The notes under the pieces were generated by a model. The model was not told the DNA's origin. It ran no database searches and worked only from the letters and a program-made list of their open reading frames with translations. A stretch of DNA of 64,000 bases from Sulfuriflexus sp. (GTDB lineage: Bacteria > Pseudomonadota > Gammaproteobacteria > AKS1). Below, piece after piece: positions 47,813 through 56,939 of this stretch. The stretch spans positions 136,531 to 200,530 of the forward strand of contig JAGLUW010000017.1 of NCBI GenBank assembly GCA_023134145.1, given 5' to 3'. The first letter of the stretch is position 1, and each line of letters starts with the position of its first letter. The position numbers were made by a program, and so were the translations under genes.

Positions 47813-48592
47813 TTATTCTCCGTGTAATTCCTTAGCTGCGTCTAATTCAAATTCTTTTAATGCCATGGCGGTTGCGCCAGCCACAGCCGTTGGCATAACA
47901 ATAAAATTAACAATGGGGATGGCCATCATTAACATGGTTGCGCCGCCAAAACCGAAAGCCATAAATCGTTTCTTGCCGAGACGTTGGCGTAGCTGTGAAA
48001 AATCCACATCATGGTTATCAAATGGGTAATCGCAATATTGCACGGCAAGAATCCATGCTGTTACGAGCAACCATGCAAAGGAGGCGACTAAGTTTAGCAA
48101 AGGAATCAACAAGGCAATCACAAATAAAATAATAAAAGGTGACGACAGAACGATGTAGTAGAGCATCTTTTTAAATTCGGAATACATAGTAGGGCCGATG
48201 GCAGCAATAACATCGCGCATGCCTTTTTCAGAACCATTCTTATTACCTGTTAGATGTTGTTCGACAGCATCTGCCAATAAACTATTAAAGGGCGCACCAA
48301 TAAAGTTGGCAACAATCGTAAAGAGGAAAAACACCGCAACGGCAGCAACACTGATAAAAATGGGTATGAGTATCCAGCGCAGCCAGTTGAACCAACTTAG
48401 CCAGCTATCTTCATCAGGTAATAACCAGTCGAGTAGATCGCCAAACTGTTGGTAGCCATAAGCAATGAGCGCGCCGAAGATAAGAATATTCAGTATCAAG
48501 GGGATGATGACAAATCGGCGGATACCCGGTTTGTTAATGAGCGATAAACCGCGAAAGAAATAACTCGCGCCAGTAATACTATTTTTAATCAT
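47813..48592 (-). CDS. cysZ: CysZ-type sulfate transporter
   Basis: A 259-residue membrane protein with about four to six hydrophobic segments. It has the family start GASYFFRGLSLINKPGIRRFVIIPL, a central soluble part with FIGAPFNSLLADAVE, and DYPFDNHDVDFSQLR in the second half. CysZ takes up sulfate for cysteine synthesis. No cys genes adjoin, so the call rests on sequence alone. Confidence 0.85.
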   Translation of the reverse strand: MIKNSITGASYFFRGLSLINKPGIRRFVIIPLILNILIFGALIAYGYQQFGDLLDWLLPDEDSWLSWFNWLRWILIPIFISVAAVAVFFLFTIVANFIGAPFNSLLADAVEQHLTGNKNGSEKGMRDVIAAIGPTMYSEFKKMLYYIVLSSPFIILFVIALLIPLLNLVASFAWLLVTAWILAVQYCDYPFDNHDVDFSQLRQRLGKKRFMAFGFGGATMLMMAIPIVNFIVMPTAVAGATAMALKEFELDAAKELHGE

Positions 48593-48639
48593 GTTCTATT
48601 CCAGTTACGTTGTATCTTGAGTGTAGATGTTTATTGTAT

Positions 48640-49908
48640 TCATGCTCGGCTTGCGAGCAGTGCAGCACCAACGGCGGCTTCTTGATGACTCGGCTTCAAA
48701 AAAGTCACATTGAGTTGTTTCTGCCGAAGCGCCTGCCACTGCGGGTTTTTCGCGCCGCCGCCACTGCTACGGATTGAGGTGGGCATAGGCGCACCTAATT
48801 TACTGAGCGCAGCATAGCCCTGTAACTCAATTTTAGACATGGATTCGAGTAATGCATGTAGGAAATCCACGTCATCTGCTGGTCTTGGCGTCATTAATGG
48901 CTCTAAATCAGGATTATTTACCGGAAAGCGCTCTCCAACCGATGGTAATGGCATATATTCGAGTGTAACCGGCTTATTTAGTTCGATTTGTGCACTGAGC
49001 TGCTCGAGTTGCTGATCATCGAAAAACTGCCTGAGTACAGCACCACCGGTGTTAGATGCGCCGCCAACCAGGTATTGATCGCCGAGTCGGTGACTGTAGA
49101 TCCCATATTCAGGTGCATATATAGGTTTATCGGCCAAAATCTTAATGGCCAGCGTTGAACCCAGTACCGTCAGGGCATCGCCAAGCCGGTGAGCGCCTGA
49201 GGCAATAAAGGTCGCGGTGCTGTCTGTCGTGCCTGAAACTATCTGACAGTCAGTGCTGAAGCCAAATTGAGCCGCAATATCAGGATGAATTGTTCCTAGT
49301 ACGGTTCCTGCGGGTACCACTGTAGGTAAACAGTCCATTGGAAGGTCTAATTGATGCAACCAATCTGGCCATTGTCGGTTAACTGGGTCATAACCCAATT
49401 TTAGGGCGTTATTCTCATCACTATGGTCATATTCGCCACGTAGTTTGCCGCTTATCCAGTCGGCTTGGTGAAGCGCTTTTAGGCCTACTTTTAACTGGTC
49501 ATGACTTTGCATCCAAAGCAGTTTTGCAAGGCTACTAGAAGGACTGTGAACGGCTGTGGTTGCAGGAGCAATATCTGCGAGGACATTTGCTTGCTGCTGC
49601 GCACGTTGGTCTCTGTACATGAGTGCCGGATGAGTAACTTGGCCTGTGGCATCACATAACAATAGCGTTGAAGAAGTACCATCAACAGCAATACTGCTTA
49701 CTTTTTGAGCATCTAATCCCTGCAGTGCTTCTTGCAAACTTATTTGGCAGGCTTGCCACCAATCATTGGGGGACTGTTCGCAAGTGAGACCTTCACTAAT
49801 GGGGTCTGGTAACGGCGTATTTGAGAAGCTAAGTAGTTGTTCTTGTGCGTCGAGCACGGCAACGCGACAGGCAGAGGTGCCTAGATCGATACCAATAAAT
49901 AAACTCAT
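48640..49908 (-). CDS. FGGY-family sugar kinase (ribulokinase/xylulokinase-like)
   Basis: A 422-residue kinase, shorter than XylB (about 480-500). The start FIGIDLGTSACRVAVLD is the phosphate-1 loop. DGTSSTLLLCD, SGTTDSTATFIASGA and SSGGGAKNPQW complete the ATPase core. The reduced length and the DGTSST motif fit the D-ribulose kinase branch better than xylulokinase, but this is a judgement by eye. With the CbbY-like phosphatase nearby it suggests handling of pentulose phosphates. Confidence 0.8.
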   Translation of the reverse strand: MSLFIGIDLGTSACRVAVLDAQEQLLSFSNTPLPDPISEGLTCEQSPNDWWQACQISLQEALQGLDAQKVSSIAVDGTSSTLLLCDATGQVTHPALMYRDQRAQQQANVLADIAPATTAVHSPSSSLAKLLWMQSHDQLKVGLKALHQADWISGKLRGEYDHSDENNALKLGYDPVNRQWPDWLHQLDLPMDCLPTVVPAGTVLGTIHPDIAAQFGFSTDCQIVSGTTDSTATFIASGAHRLGDALTVLGSTLAIKILADKPIYAPEYGIYSHRLGDQYLVGGASNTGGAVLRQFFDDQQLEQLSAQIELNKPVTLEYMPLPSVGERFPVNNPDLEPLMTPRPADDVDFLHALLESMSKIELQGYAALSKLGAPMPTSIRSSGGGAKNPQWQALRQKQLNVTFLKPSHQEAAVGAALLASRA

Positions 49909-49988
49909 TGAGTTGCTTCACCGATCATGAAGTTAAGATTCTGATTAAACACTGACTCTTAAGTTCATGATTATTCAATCAACAAGAT

Positions 49989-50378
49989 TTAAGGTAATTG
50001 AACCGGCGGGGTAGATACCCAATCTTTTGCCTGATGTTCAGCAACCACGGTCGTGTAAACACCACCACGGACATTGAAGTCAGCCGTCAATCGCATGAAG
50101 CGAGGTGAACAAGATTTAACCAGATCGCTTAAAATCTGATTCGTCACCGCTTCATGAAAAGTACCTTCCTCACGAAAACTCCAGACATAGAGTTTTAATG
50201 ATTTCAATTCGATACAAAGACTTTCTGGAATGTACTCGATGTGTAAGGTAGCAAAATCGGGTTGACCCGTTTTTGGACAAAGGCAGGTGAACTCAGGAAG
50301 TCGAATCCGAATCGTGTAGTCACGGTCGGTTTGCGGGTTCTCAAAGGTCTCAAGGTTTTTCGTAGCTTGTGTAGTCAT
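49989..50378 (-). CDS. queF: 7-cyano-7-deazaguanine reductase (QueF, short form)
   Basis: A 129-residue enzyme that reduces preQ0 to preQ1 with NADPH in queuosine biosynthesis. The nucleophilic Cys34 lies in [15 protein letters not shown], Asp41 is the proton donor, and [16 protein letters not shown] is the QueF signature. The length fits the single-domain type I form, unlike the 282-residue bimodular E. coli enzyme. GluQ in this window uses the product of the same pathway. Confidence 0.95.
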   Translation of the reverse strand: MTTQATKNLETFENPQTDRDYTIRIRLPEFTCLCPKTGQPDFATLHIEYIPESLCIELKSLKLYVWSFREEGTFHEAVTNQILSDLVKSCSPRFMRLTADFNVRGGVYTTVVAEHQAKDWVSTPPVQLP

Positions 50379-50506
50379 GGTGCGAAAGATACAGGATTCC
50401 TGATGCGACTGACAAGTGATGATGATATGATGCCCTCAAAGTGACACCACAATAACTAAACGTCCGTAAGTACTATATTACTAAAATAGAGCAAGAAAAC
50501 TGCCAT

Positions 50507-53500
50507 ATGCGTCTTGATAAGATTAAATTGTCCGGCTTCAAATCCTTTGTTGACCCGACCACCATTTCATTCTCCAGCAACCTAACCGGCATCGTCGGTC
50601 CAAACGGTTGCGGTAAATCCAATACAATTGATGCCGTGCGCTGGGTGATGGGCGAAAGCTCAGCCAAGATGTTGCGTGGCGAATCAATGGCTGATGTTAT
50701 CTTTAGTGGTTCAGCAACGCGCAAACCAGTAGGTCAAGCCAGTGTTGAATTGTTTTTTGATAATACCGATGGCCGCGTTGGTGGTCAGTACGCGAGTTAC
50801 AATGAAATTTCTGTAAAACGTGTTGTTAGTCGTGATGGTACTTCAACTTACTTTTTAAATAACACGCGTTGTCGTCGTCGTGATGTCATGGATGTTTTCC
50901 TTGGCACGGGTATGGGGCCACGTAGTTACGCGATCATTGAACAAGGTATGATCTCGCGCTTCATCGAAGCCAAGCCAGAAGAAATGCGCCACTTTATTGA
51001 AGAAGCGGCAGGTATTTCTAAATACAAAGAGCGTCGCAGAGAAACTGAAAATCGCATTAAGCACACGCGTGAAAATCTTGAGCGCATTAATGATTTGAGT
51101 GACGAGTTAGGCAAACAACTTGCACACTTACAACGCCAAGCGAACACAGCAGAAAAGTACAAAGAATTAAAACAAGAAGAACGTGTTGCGAAAGCGCAAT
51201 TACTTGCACTGCGCCGTCGTGGTGTGGATGAAAATGCAGAAGTGCAAAAGAAAGCCATTGCTGAAAAAGAAACAGCTTATGAAGCCGCTGTTGCTGATTT
51301 ACGTGGCGTAGAGTCAAAACTTGAAAACTTACGTTCACAACATACCGAGGCGCACGATCACTTTAACGAAGTGCAAGGCGATTACTACAAGTTAGGCGCA
51401 GATGTGGCGCGTGTTGAACAAGCGATTCAACACACCAAAGAAAAACGTCAACAGTTGCAAGCCGATGCGAATGAATTAAAAGTTACATTAAGCGAAGCGC
51501 AACAAACATTGTCGGCAGACGAAGCACGCATTACTGAGCTAAACACGGCGCAGGCTGAAATTGCACCGGCAATGGAACAAGCGAATGTAACAAAACAAGC
51601 ATCGTCACAAACATTGGCGACTGCTGATGAAGCCATGCAAGATTGGCAGTTGGACTGGGAAGGCTTTACACGCAGCGCAGCTGAGCCAGGTAAAACAGTA
51701 CAAGTTGAACAAACGCGTATTCAGCATCTTGAAGATCACCAACAACAACTTCATACGCGTGTTACACGTTACCAAGAAGAGTTGCGTGAATTGGGTACGG
51801 ATAATCTTGAACGTGAGATCGCGGGTCTAAGTGAACAACAAAGCAACGCAGCCGCCGCTATTAATAGTAAGTCACAGCAGTTAACTGAATGTCAGCAGCT
51901 TATTGCCAGCCAGCGCGAGCATAATGAAACACACGTGACCGCACTTGATTCGGCACGACGTGGTCTGCAAGAACAACAAGGTCGCCAAGCATCACTACAA
52001 GCATTGCAAGAAGACGCACTCGGTAAAGGTGATGCGGATATTACTGATTGGTTGAGCCAGCATGGCCTCAACGATGCCAAACGACTCGCCGAATCAATTA
52101 AGGTTGAATCACATTGGCAAACCGCCGTTGAAACCGTTTTAGGTTTTCATTTACAAGCGATTGGCGTGGATGAAACCGGTGACTTGGGTTCGGCTTTGTC
52201 AGCACTGGATAAAGGCGTGTTAGGAATCATTGATAAGTCAGCCAATGTGAATTCGGCTGCTAACAGCAATATTGCACCTGCACTATCTCAATTCGTTACA
52301 TCTGAGTGGTCACTGAACTCTTTACTGGCGGGTGTTTACACGGCAGAGACAGTTGAACAAGCCATTTCGTTGCGTACTAGCTTGTCATCGCATGAATCAA
52401 TTGTTACCGCTGACGGCGTTTGGATTGGCCCTAACTGGTTACGCATGACGCGTAATGCTGATGAACGTGCTGGTGTATTACAACGTGAACAAGAAATCCG
52501 TGAGTGTGAACAACAAATAAATGATCTTAGTAATCAAGCTGCCGAACAGCAACGTTTACTTGATGACGGTCGTACAGCGTTGCATGGACATGAGCAACGT
52601 CGTGATGAACTGCAAGTAGAGTTGGATACAGTTAATCAGCAGCTGTCGAGTATTAAAGCAGAGTTAAGTAATCGTGAAACACGCCTTGAGCAATTGCGTT
52701 CACGTGCGGTACATATTCAGAATCAGTTAACTGAATTAGGTGGCTTGCTGGAATCGGATACACAGGCGGTTGATTCGGCGAAAGGGCGTCTGCAACAAGC
52801 CGAGTCAGAAGCGGAACAAATTGAGAATCAACGTGGTGAGCTTGAACAGCGACGTGATAATTTGCGTGAGCAACTTGAACAAGCAGGCGAACAAGCACGT
52901 CATGATCATGATGAAGCGCATCAGTTTGCTTTGAAGATGGAATCGATTAGCACTGAATTAAATTCAACACGTAATGCGATGCAACGTATCGAATCGCAGC
53001 TAAATACATTGCAGCAACGTGGCAATGAGTTACAGCAACAAATTGAGAGCAGTTCTGATCCATTAAAAGAAATGGAAGAAGAGCTAGCCAGCTCATTGAA
53101 GATGCGCCAAGAAGCTGAAGAGAAGTTGAATGCAGCACGTAAGTCAGTGCAAGACATTGAACATGGTATGCGCGAAACAACAGATGACAGTGGTAATGCA
53201 GATCGTAAGGTTCAAGAAATGCGCGGTCAGCTTGAACAATTGCGCATGGATTTCCAAGGTATCAATGTTCGCTTGCAGACATTAGAAGAACAAATTGCTG
53301 AAACAGGTTTTGCCTTGCAGGAACTTTATGAAGGCCTGCCAGAGGACGCCACTGAATCAACTTGGGCAGAAAAAGTAACGAAACTTGAGAGTCGTATTCA
53401 GCGTTTGGGAGCAATTAACCTTGCTGCGATTGATGAGTTTAAGGAACGTTCAGAACGCAAAGAATATCTTGATAAACAAACTGAAGATTTAGTGGCAGCA

Positions 53501-54019
53501 CTCACTACCTTAGAGAATGCCATTAGTAAGATCGATCGTGAAACACGCACACGCTTTAAAGAAACCTATGACAAGGTGAACGATGGCTTGAAGAAGATGT
53601 TCCCGCGTTTGTTCGGTGGCGGCCATGCTTATATGGAATTAACCGGTGACGATCTTCTAGATACGGGTATTACGATCATGGCGCGTCCGCCAGGTAAACG
53701 TAATGGCACGATTCATTTGCTATCAGGCGGTGAGAAAGCATTGACGGCGGTTGCCTTAGTGTTTGCGATATTTGAACTCAATCCAGCACCGTTCTGTATG
53801 CTCGATGAAGTTGATGCACCACTGGATGATGCCAACGTGGGTCGTTTCTGTGAATTGGTTAAAGAAATGTCTGATCGGATTCAGTTTATCTTCATTAGTC
53901 ATAATAAGGTCACAATGGAAATGGCTGGTCAGCTAATGGGTGTAACAATGAACGAGCCTGGTTGTTCGAGATTGGTTAGTGTTGATATTGATGAAGCTGC
54001 CACATTGGCTGCAATGTAG
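50507..54019 (+). CDS. smc: Chromosome segregation protein SMC
   Basis: An 1170-residue SMC ATPase. The N-terminal head has Walker A GPNGCGKSN (31-39). Long coiled coils (about 170-500 and 660-1010) flank a hinge near 510-640. The C-terminal head has signature LLSGGEKALTAVAL (about 1070) and Walker B FCMLDEVDAPLDDANV (about 1100). It shapes and separates the chromosome. Many gammaproteobacteria use MukB instead; SMC followed by zipA is the arrangement in non-enteric lineages such as Pseudomonas. Confidence 0.96.
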   Translation: MRLDKIKLSGFKSFVDPTTISFSSNLTGIVGPNGCGKSNTIDAVRWVMGESSAKMLRGESMADVIFSGSATRKPVGQASVELFFDNTDGRVGGQYASYNEISVKRVVSRDGTSTYFLNNTRCRRRDVMDVFLGTGMGPRSYAIIEQGMISRFIEAKPEEMRHFIEEAAGISKYKERRRETENRIKHTRENLERINDLSDELGKQLAHLQRQANTAEKYKELKQEERVAKAQLLALRRRGVDENAEVQKKAIAEKETAYEAAVADLRGVESKLENLRSQHTEAHDHFNEVQGDYYKLGADVARVEQAIQHTKEKRQQLQADANELKVTLSEAQQTLSADEARITELNTAQAEIAPAMEQANVTKQASSQTLATADEAMQDWQLDWEGFTRSAAEPGKTVQVEQTRIQHLEDHQQQLHTRVTRYQEELRELGTDNLEREIAGLSEQQSNAAAAINSKSQQLTECQQLIASQREHNETHVTALDSARRGLQEQQGRQASLQALQEDALGKGDADITDWLSQHGLNDAKRLAESIKVESHWQTAVETVLGFHLQAIGVDETGDLGSALSALDKGVLGIIDKSANVNSAANSNIAPALSQFVTSEWSLNSLLAGVYTAETVEQAISLRTSLSSHESIVTADGVWIGPNWLRMTRNADERAGVLQREQEIRECEQQINDLSNQAAEQQRLLDDGRTALHGHEQRRDELQVELDTVNQQLSSIKAELSNRETRLEQLRSRAVHIQNQLTELGGLLESDTQAVDSAKGRLQQAESEAEQIENQRGELEQRRDNLREQLEQAGEQARHDHDEAHQFALKMESISTELNSTRNAMQRIESQLNTLQQRGNELQQQIESSSDPLKEMEEELASSLKMRQEAEEKLNAARKSVQDIEHGMRETTDDSGNADRKVQEMRGQLEQLRMDFQGINVRLQTLEEQIAETGFALQELYEGLPEDATESTWAEKVTKLESRIQRLGAINLAAIDEFKERSERKEYLDKQTEDLVAALTTLENAISKIDRETRTRFKETYDKVNDGLKKMFPRLFGGGHAYMELTGDDLLDTGITIMARPPGKRNGTIHLLSGGEKALTAVALVFAIFELNPAPFCMLDEVDAPLDDANVGRFCELVKEMSDRIQFIFISHNKVTMEMAGQLMGVTMNEPGCSRLVSVDIDEAATLAAM

Positions 54020-54056
54020 TATCGATAAATAATAATAAAATCCTTTTGGAGCGCTG

Positions 54057-55010
54057 ATGGATTCGTTGCGCATAACATTACTGGTCGTTGGTGCGGTGTT
54101 TATCGCACTGATTTATGCATGGGAACGCATTAAACGCGGTAAAGATGAAACGCGTTATGCGCGTTGGGGCGGTATTGCCGAAGAAGGCACCGAAGCCCAT
54201 ATCGTTGGCCGTAATAGTGGTGATCTTGAAACCGATTCCCAATTGCTTGATGACGCCTACGATGATCCGTACGACAATATTCATGATGATGAGTTAGATG
54301 AAATAAACTCAGCTATTTTTGATGAAGTCGAACCTGAGCCTACTCTTGAAAAAGATGAATGGCAGTCAGAAGTCGAAGCAAGCCTTGCTGAAGAACTGAT
54401 TGATAATACCACTGACGAATTAGATGTTGATCCTGAATTAGATGTTGATCCTGAATTAGATGTAGATCCGGAATTGGAAGTAGATCCAATCGAAGACATT
54501 ACTTCCGAACTTGAAGCCCTTGAAGAAATAATTTCTGCTGAGCATGAACCTTCTCAAATAGAAATAGGTGACTTTGATGTTTCCATTGAAGATCCCGATG
54601 TTATTAGCCACGAACCAGATCGAATTATTGCGGTAAATATACTCGCACGAGAAGGTGCCGTATTCACTGGGCCAGATATCTTGAGCAGCTTAATGCATCT
54701 CGGTATGCAGTATGGTGATATGAATGTTTTTCACTGTCTAGGTGATAATAATAAAAGCATTTTCAGTCTTGTTAATGCAGTCGAGCCCGGTATCTTTGAT
54801 TTGTCTGCTATGGATGAGATGACTACGCCGGCGCTCTTATTCATGATGGCCATACCTAATCCACTTTCCCCTTTAGAAGCATACGATGGCATGCTTGAAG
54901 CCGCACGTTCCTTAGCAGCATCGCTTGATGGACGCCTGTGCGATGATCGTCGTAGCGTATTAACCAAACAAGCAATTGATGAAATAAGAGCCGAGTTAGC
55001 TACCTTGTAG
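54057..55010 (+). CDS. zipA: Cell division protein ZipA
   Basis: A 317-residue protein. An N-terminal membrane anchor (LRITLLVVGAVFIALIYAW) precedes a long acidic linker, and a C-terminal FtsZ-binding domain (about 190-317) begins at RIIAVNILAREGAVFTGPDIL. ZipA tethers FtsZ to the membrane. The linker has tandem LDVDPE units (about 122-143), encoded by 18-nt DNA repeats at 54418-54480. In many relatives ligA follows; here a TetR gene comes next. Confidence 0.92.
   Translation: MDSLRITLLVVGAVFIALIYAWERIKRGKDETRYARWGGIAEEGTEAHIVGRNSGDLETDSQLLDDAYDDPYDNIHDDELDEINSAIFDEVEPEPTLEKDEWQSEVEASLAEELIDNTTDELDVDPELDVDPELDVDPELEVDPIEDITSELEALEEIISAEHEPSQIEIGDFDVSIEDPDVISHEPDRIIAVNILAREGAVFTGPDILSSLMHLGMQYGDMNVFHCLGDNNKSIFSLVNAVEPGIFDLSAMDEMTTPALLFMMAIPNPLSPLEAYDGMLEAARSLAASLDGRLCDDRRSVLTKQAIDEIRAELATL
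54418..54489. repeat. 18-bp tandem repeats in the zipA linker
   Basis: About four units of GAATTAGATGTTGATCCT encode E-L-D-V-D-P. The units diverge toward the end (GAATTGGAAGTAGATCCA). Confidence 0.85.
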
Positions 55011-55050
55011 TTTTTTTAGACCAGAATATTTCTGGTTTAGTTGTTATGTG

Positions 55051-55097
55051 TGAATATGACTGCTATCGACTGCGGGTTCAACCGGTCAACGCAACCC
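55051..55097. mobile_element. IS30-like terminal sequence remnant / flanking repeat copy 1
   Basis: TGCGGGTTCAACCGGTCAACGCAACCC (55071-55097) matches the IS30 end (GATTCAATTGGTCAACGCAAC region) at about 20 of 27 positions from memory. No transposase is present. The wider 55051-55090 stretch aligns (29 of 38) with 63963-64000 at the window end. Confidence 0.45.
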
Positions 55098-55200
55098 ATA
55101 GCATTTATTCACCGTAATGTTAGATGTGCTTGTCTGATTTTAAACCTCCTTAGATGATTTGCTCTAATTGACATATATGGCATTCCAGACTATCTTTCTA

Positions 55201-55216
55201 CTTAACGTTCGTTAAG
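55201..55216. promoter_or_regulatory. Candidate TetR operator
   Basis: CTTAACG-TT-CGTTAAG, perfect 7-bp arms, ends 10 nt before the TetR start codon and overlaps its ribosome-binding site. This fits autorepression of the tetR-RND operon. Confidence 0.6.
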
Positions 55217-55226
55217 GTGGATATTT

Positions 55227-55829
55227 ATGCAATCTGCAAAACCTGCTGCCAGCACAGATACGGCACAGATTATTCTTGATAAATCCATACCGTTATTTGC
55301 GAGATCTGGATATGCGGGAGTATCAATGCGCGATATAGCTAAGGCTGTTGGCATTAGTGGCGCAGCGCTATATCACCACTATCCTGATAAGCAGAGTCTT
55401 TATATCGCGGCGATGGGGTATGCTTTTTCAGATATGGCAAAAAGCATTCAGTCTACTTTGGATTTCAAGGGTACGCCTGAAGAAAGGCTGGTGCGTTTTA
55501 CAACAAGTTTTACAGAGCAAATGGCCGGCGCCCCTGATTTCCGTGCTTTGCTTCAACGAGAACTGCTTGATGGTGATGAAGAGCGTTTAAAATTGCTCGC
55601 TGATAAAGTATTTGTAGAACCATTCAAAGCAATGAAAGAGCTAGCGCAGGAAATGGCTCTTGATTGTGATCCCCATCTTCTAGCTATTTCAATGGCTGGA
55701 CTTATTTTATTTCATTTTGAAACTGAATCAATCAGGCGTTATCTTCCAGGGGGATTAAAAAAACATAATAATCCCAAAGTAATTGCCCAACATGTTGTTA
55801 GATTATTGACTGGAGTAACTGGAAAATGA
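55227..55829 (+). CDS. TetR-family regulator of the RND operon
   Basis: A 200-residue repressor. The N-terminal HTH is GVSMRDIAKAVGISGAALYH with YPDKQSLY after it, as in AcrR-like TetR proteins. The C-terminal ligand domain is helical and variable. It overlaps the membrane-fusion gene by 4 nt (ATGA), and a palindrome sits just before it, so it probably represses its own operon until an inducer binds. The inducer is unknown. Confidence 0.9.
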   Translation: MQSAKPAASTDTAQIILDKSIPLFARSGYAGVSMRDIAKAVGISGAALYHHYPDKQSLYIAAMGYAFSDMAKSIQSTLDFKGTPEERLVRFTTSFTEQMAGAPDFRALLQRELLDGDEERLKLLADKVFVEPFKAMKELAQEMALDCDPHLLAISMAGLILFHFETESIRRYLPGGLKKHNNPKVIAQHVVRLLTGVTGK

Positions 55830-56929
55830 AAATATATTCTTTCTTTTCTGATTGGTTACTTTCTCAGTACCACGGACGCATTATACTGCTCTTTGCTGTC
55901 GTTTTATTTTCGATGGTAGCATGTGAAGATGGAGATTCATCTGTAAGCACTAGCAATAGTCAGCCAGTTCGCGATGTAATTATTAGAAAAGTTGAACAAC
56001 AATTAATCCCTGTCATATTACCTATTCCCGGTACAGTTGTTTCAAAAAATCGTCTTAAGGTCGCATCACGCATTACAGGCTTTATTGAAAAAATCACGGT
56101 TGATGAAGGTGCGATTGTACAACCAGGAGATATTTTGGTTGAGATCGATAATGCACAAGTTGAAGCGGCTATTAAAAGTGCTGACGCTACCGTGTTGGCC
56201 GCAAAAGCTGATCTATTAGATGCCAAAGGTGATGTAATACGTATAGCGAAATTGGTGAAATCAAAAATCGTAGCTAAAGATGATTTGCGTAATGCCAATG
56301 TTCGCAGAGCACAGGCTATCGCCAAGCTTGCAACAGCTGAGGCCGAGGTCACCGCAAAACGACAAGATCGTCGTTATTCTAATATTATTAGCCCCGTTCA
56401 TGCCTTAGTTCGAGAGAGACTACGTGATCCGGGTGATCTTGCCACTGCAGGTGAACCCATTTTACAACTTGATGTGGTTGGCGATATGGAGCTTGAGATC
56501 TATCTTCCATCAACCAGCATCAGTAATGTGACTATTGGTCAGTTGATTAATGTACAGGTTGAATTCAGTAATGAATTGTTAGAAGGCAAGATTATAAATA
56601 TTGTGCGTTCGGTGAATGAGATTACGCGACGATATAAAGTCAGGCTGTTATTACCCCCAAATGAAAAACTAGCACCAGGCCAGTTTGGTAAAGCACAGAT
56701 TATTCTTCGTAATGAGAACGTGATTGTCATCCCGACTTCCGCTATTACTGAGCGTGCGGGTATTGAAGGTGTATTCATCGTCGATGACTCAAATACCTTA
56801 CGCTTTAGAAGCATACGATTAGGCAAAGCATGGCAAGATATGCGTGTAGTTATAGCAGGCTTAGAATCAGGAACTTTAATTGTAACGAATCCATCGATTG
56901 TACTTCACGATGGCGATGTGGCTAAGTGA
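55826..56929 (+). CDS. RND efflux periplasmic adaptor (lipoprotein)
   Basis: A 367-residue membrane-fusion protein. A signal region ends at a lipobox (FSMVAC, Cys33). The barrel-sandwich half-motif VASRITGFIEKITVDEGAIVQPGDILVEID and a coiled-coil hairpin (about 112-180) are clear, then RERLRDPGDLATAGEPILQL, a beta-barrel and a membrane-proximal domain. It links the inner-membrane pump encoded next to an outer-membrane channel. No TolC/OprM gene is present here, so one must come from elsewhere. Confidence 0.92.
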   Translation: MKIYSFFSDWLLSQYHGRIILLFAVVLFSMVACEDGDSSVSTSNSQPVRDVIIRKVEQQLIPVILPIPGTVVSKNRLKVASRITGFIEKITVDEGAIVQPGDILVEIDNAQVEAAIKSADATVLAAKADLLDAKGDVIRIAKLVKSKIVAKDDLRNANVRRAQAIAKLATAEAEVTAKRQDRRYSNIISPVHALVRERLRDPGDLATAGEPILQLDVVGDMELEIYLPSTSISNVTIGQLINVQVEFSNELLEGKIINIVRSVNEITRRYKVRLLLPPNEKLAPGQFGKAQIILRNENVIVIPTSAITERAGIEGVFIVDDSNTLRFRSIRLGKAWQDMRVVIAGLESGTLIVTNPSIVLHDGDVAK

Positions 56930-56939
56930 GCTACATTAA

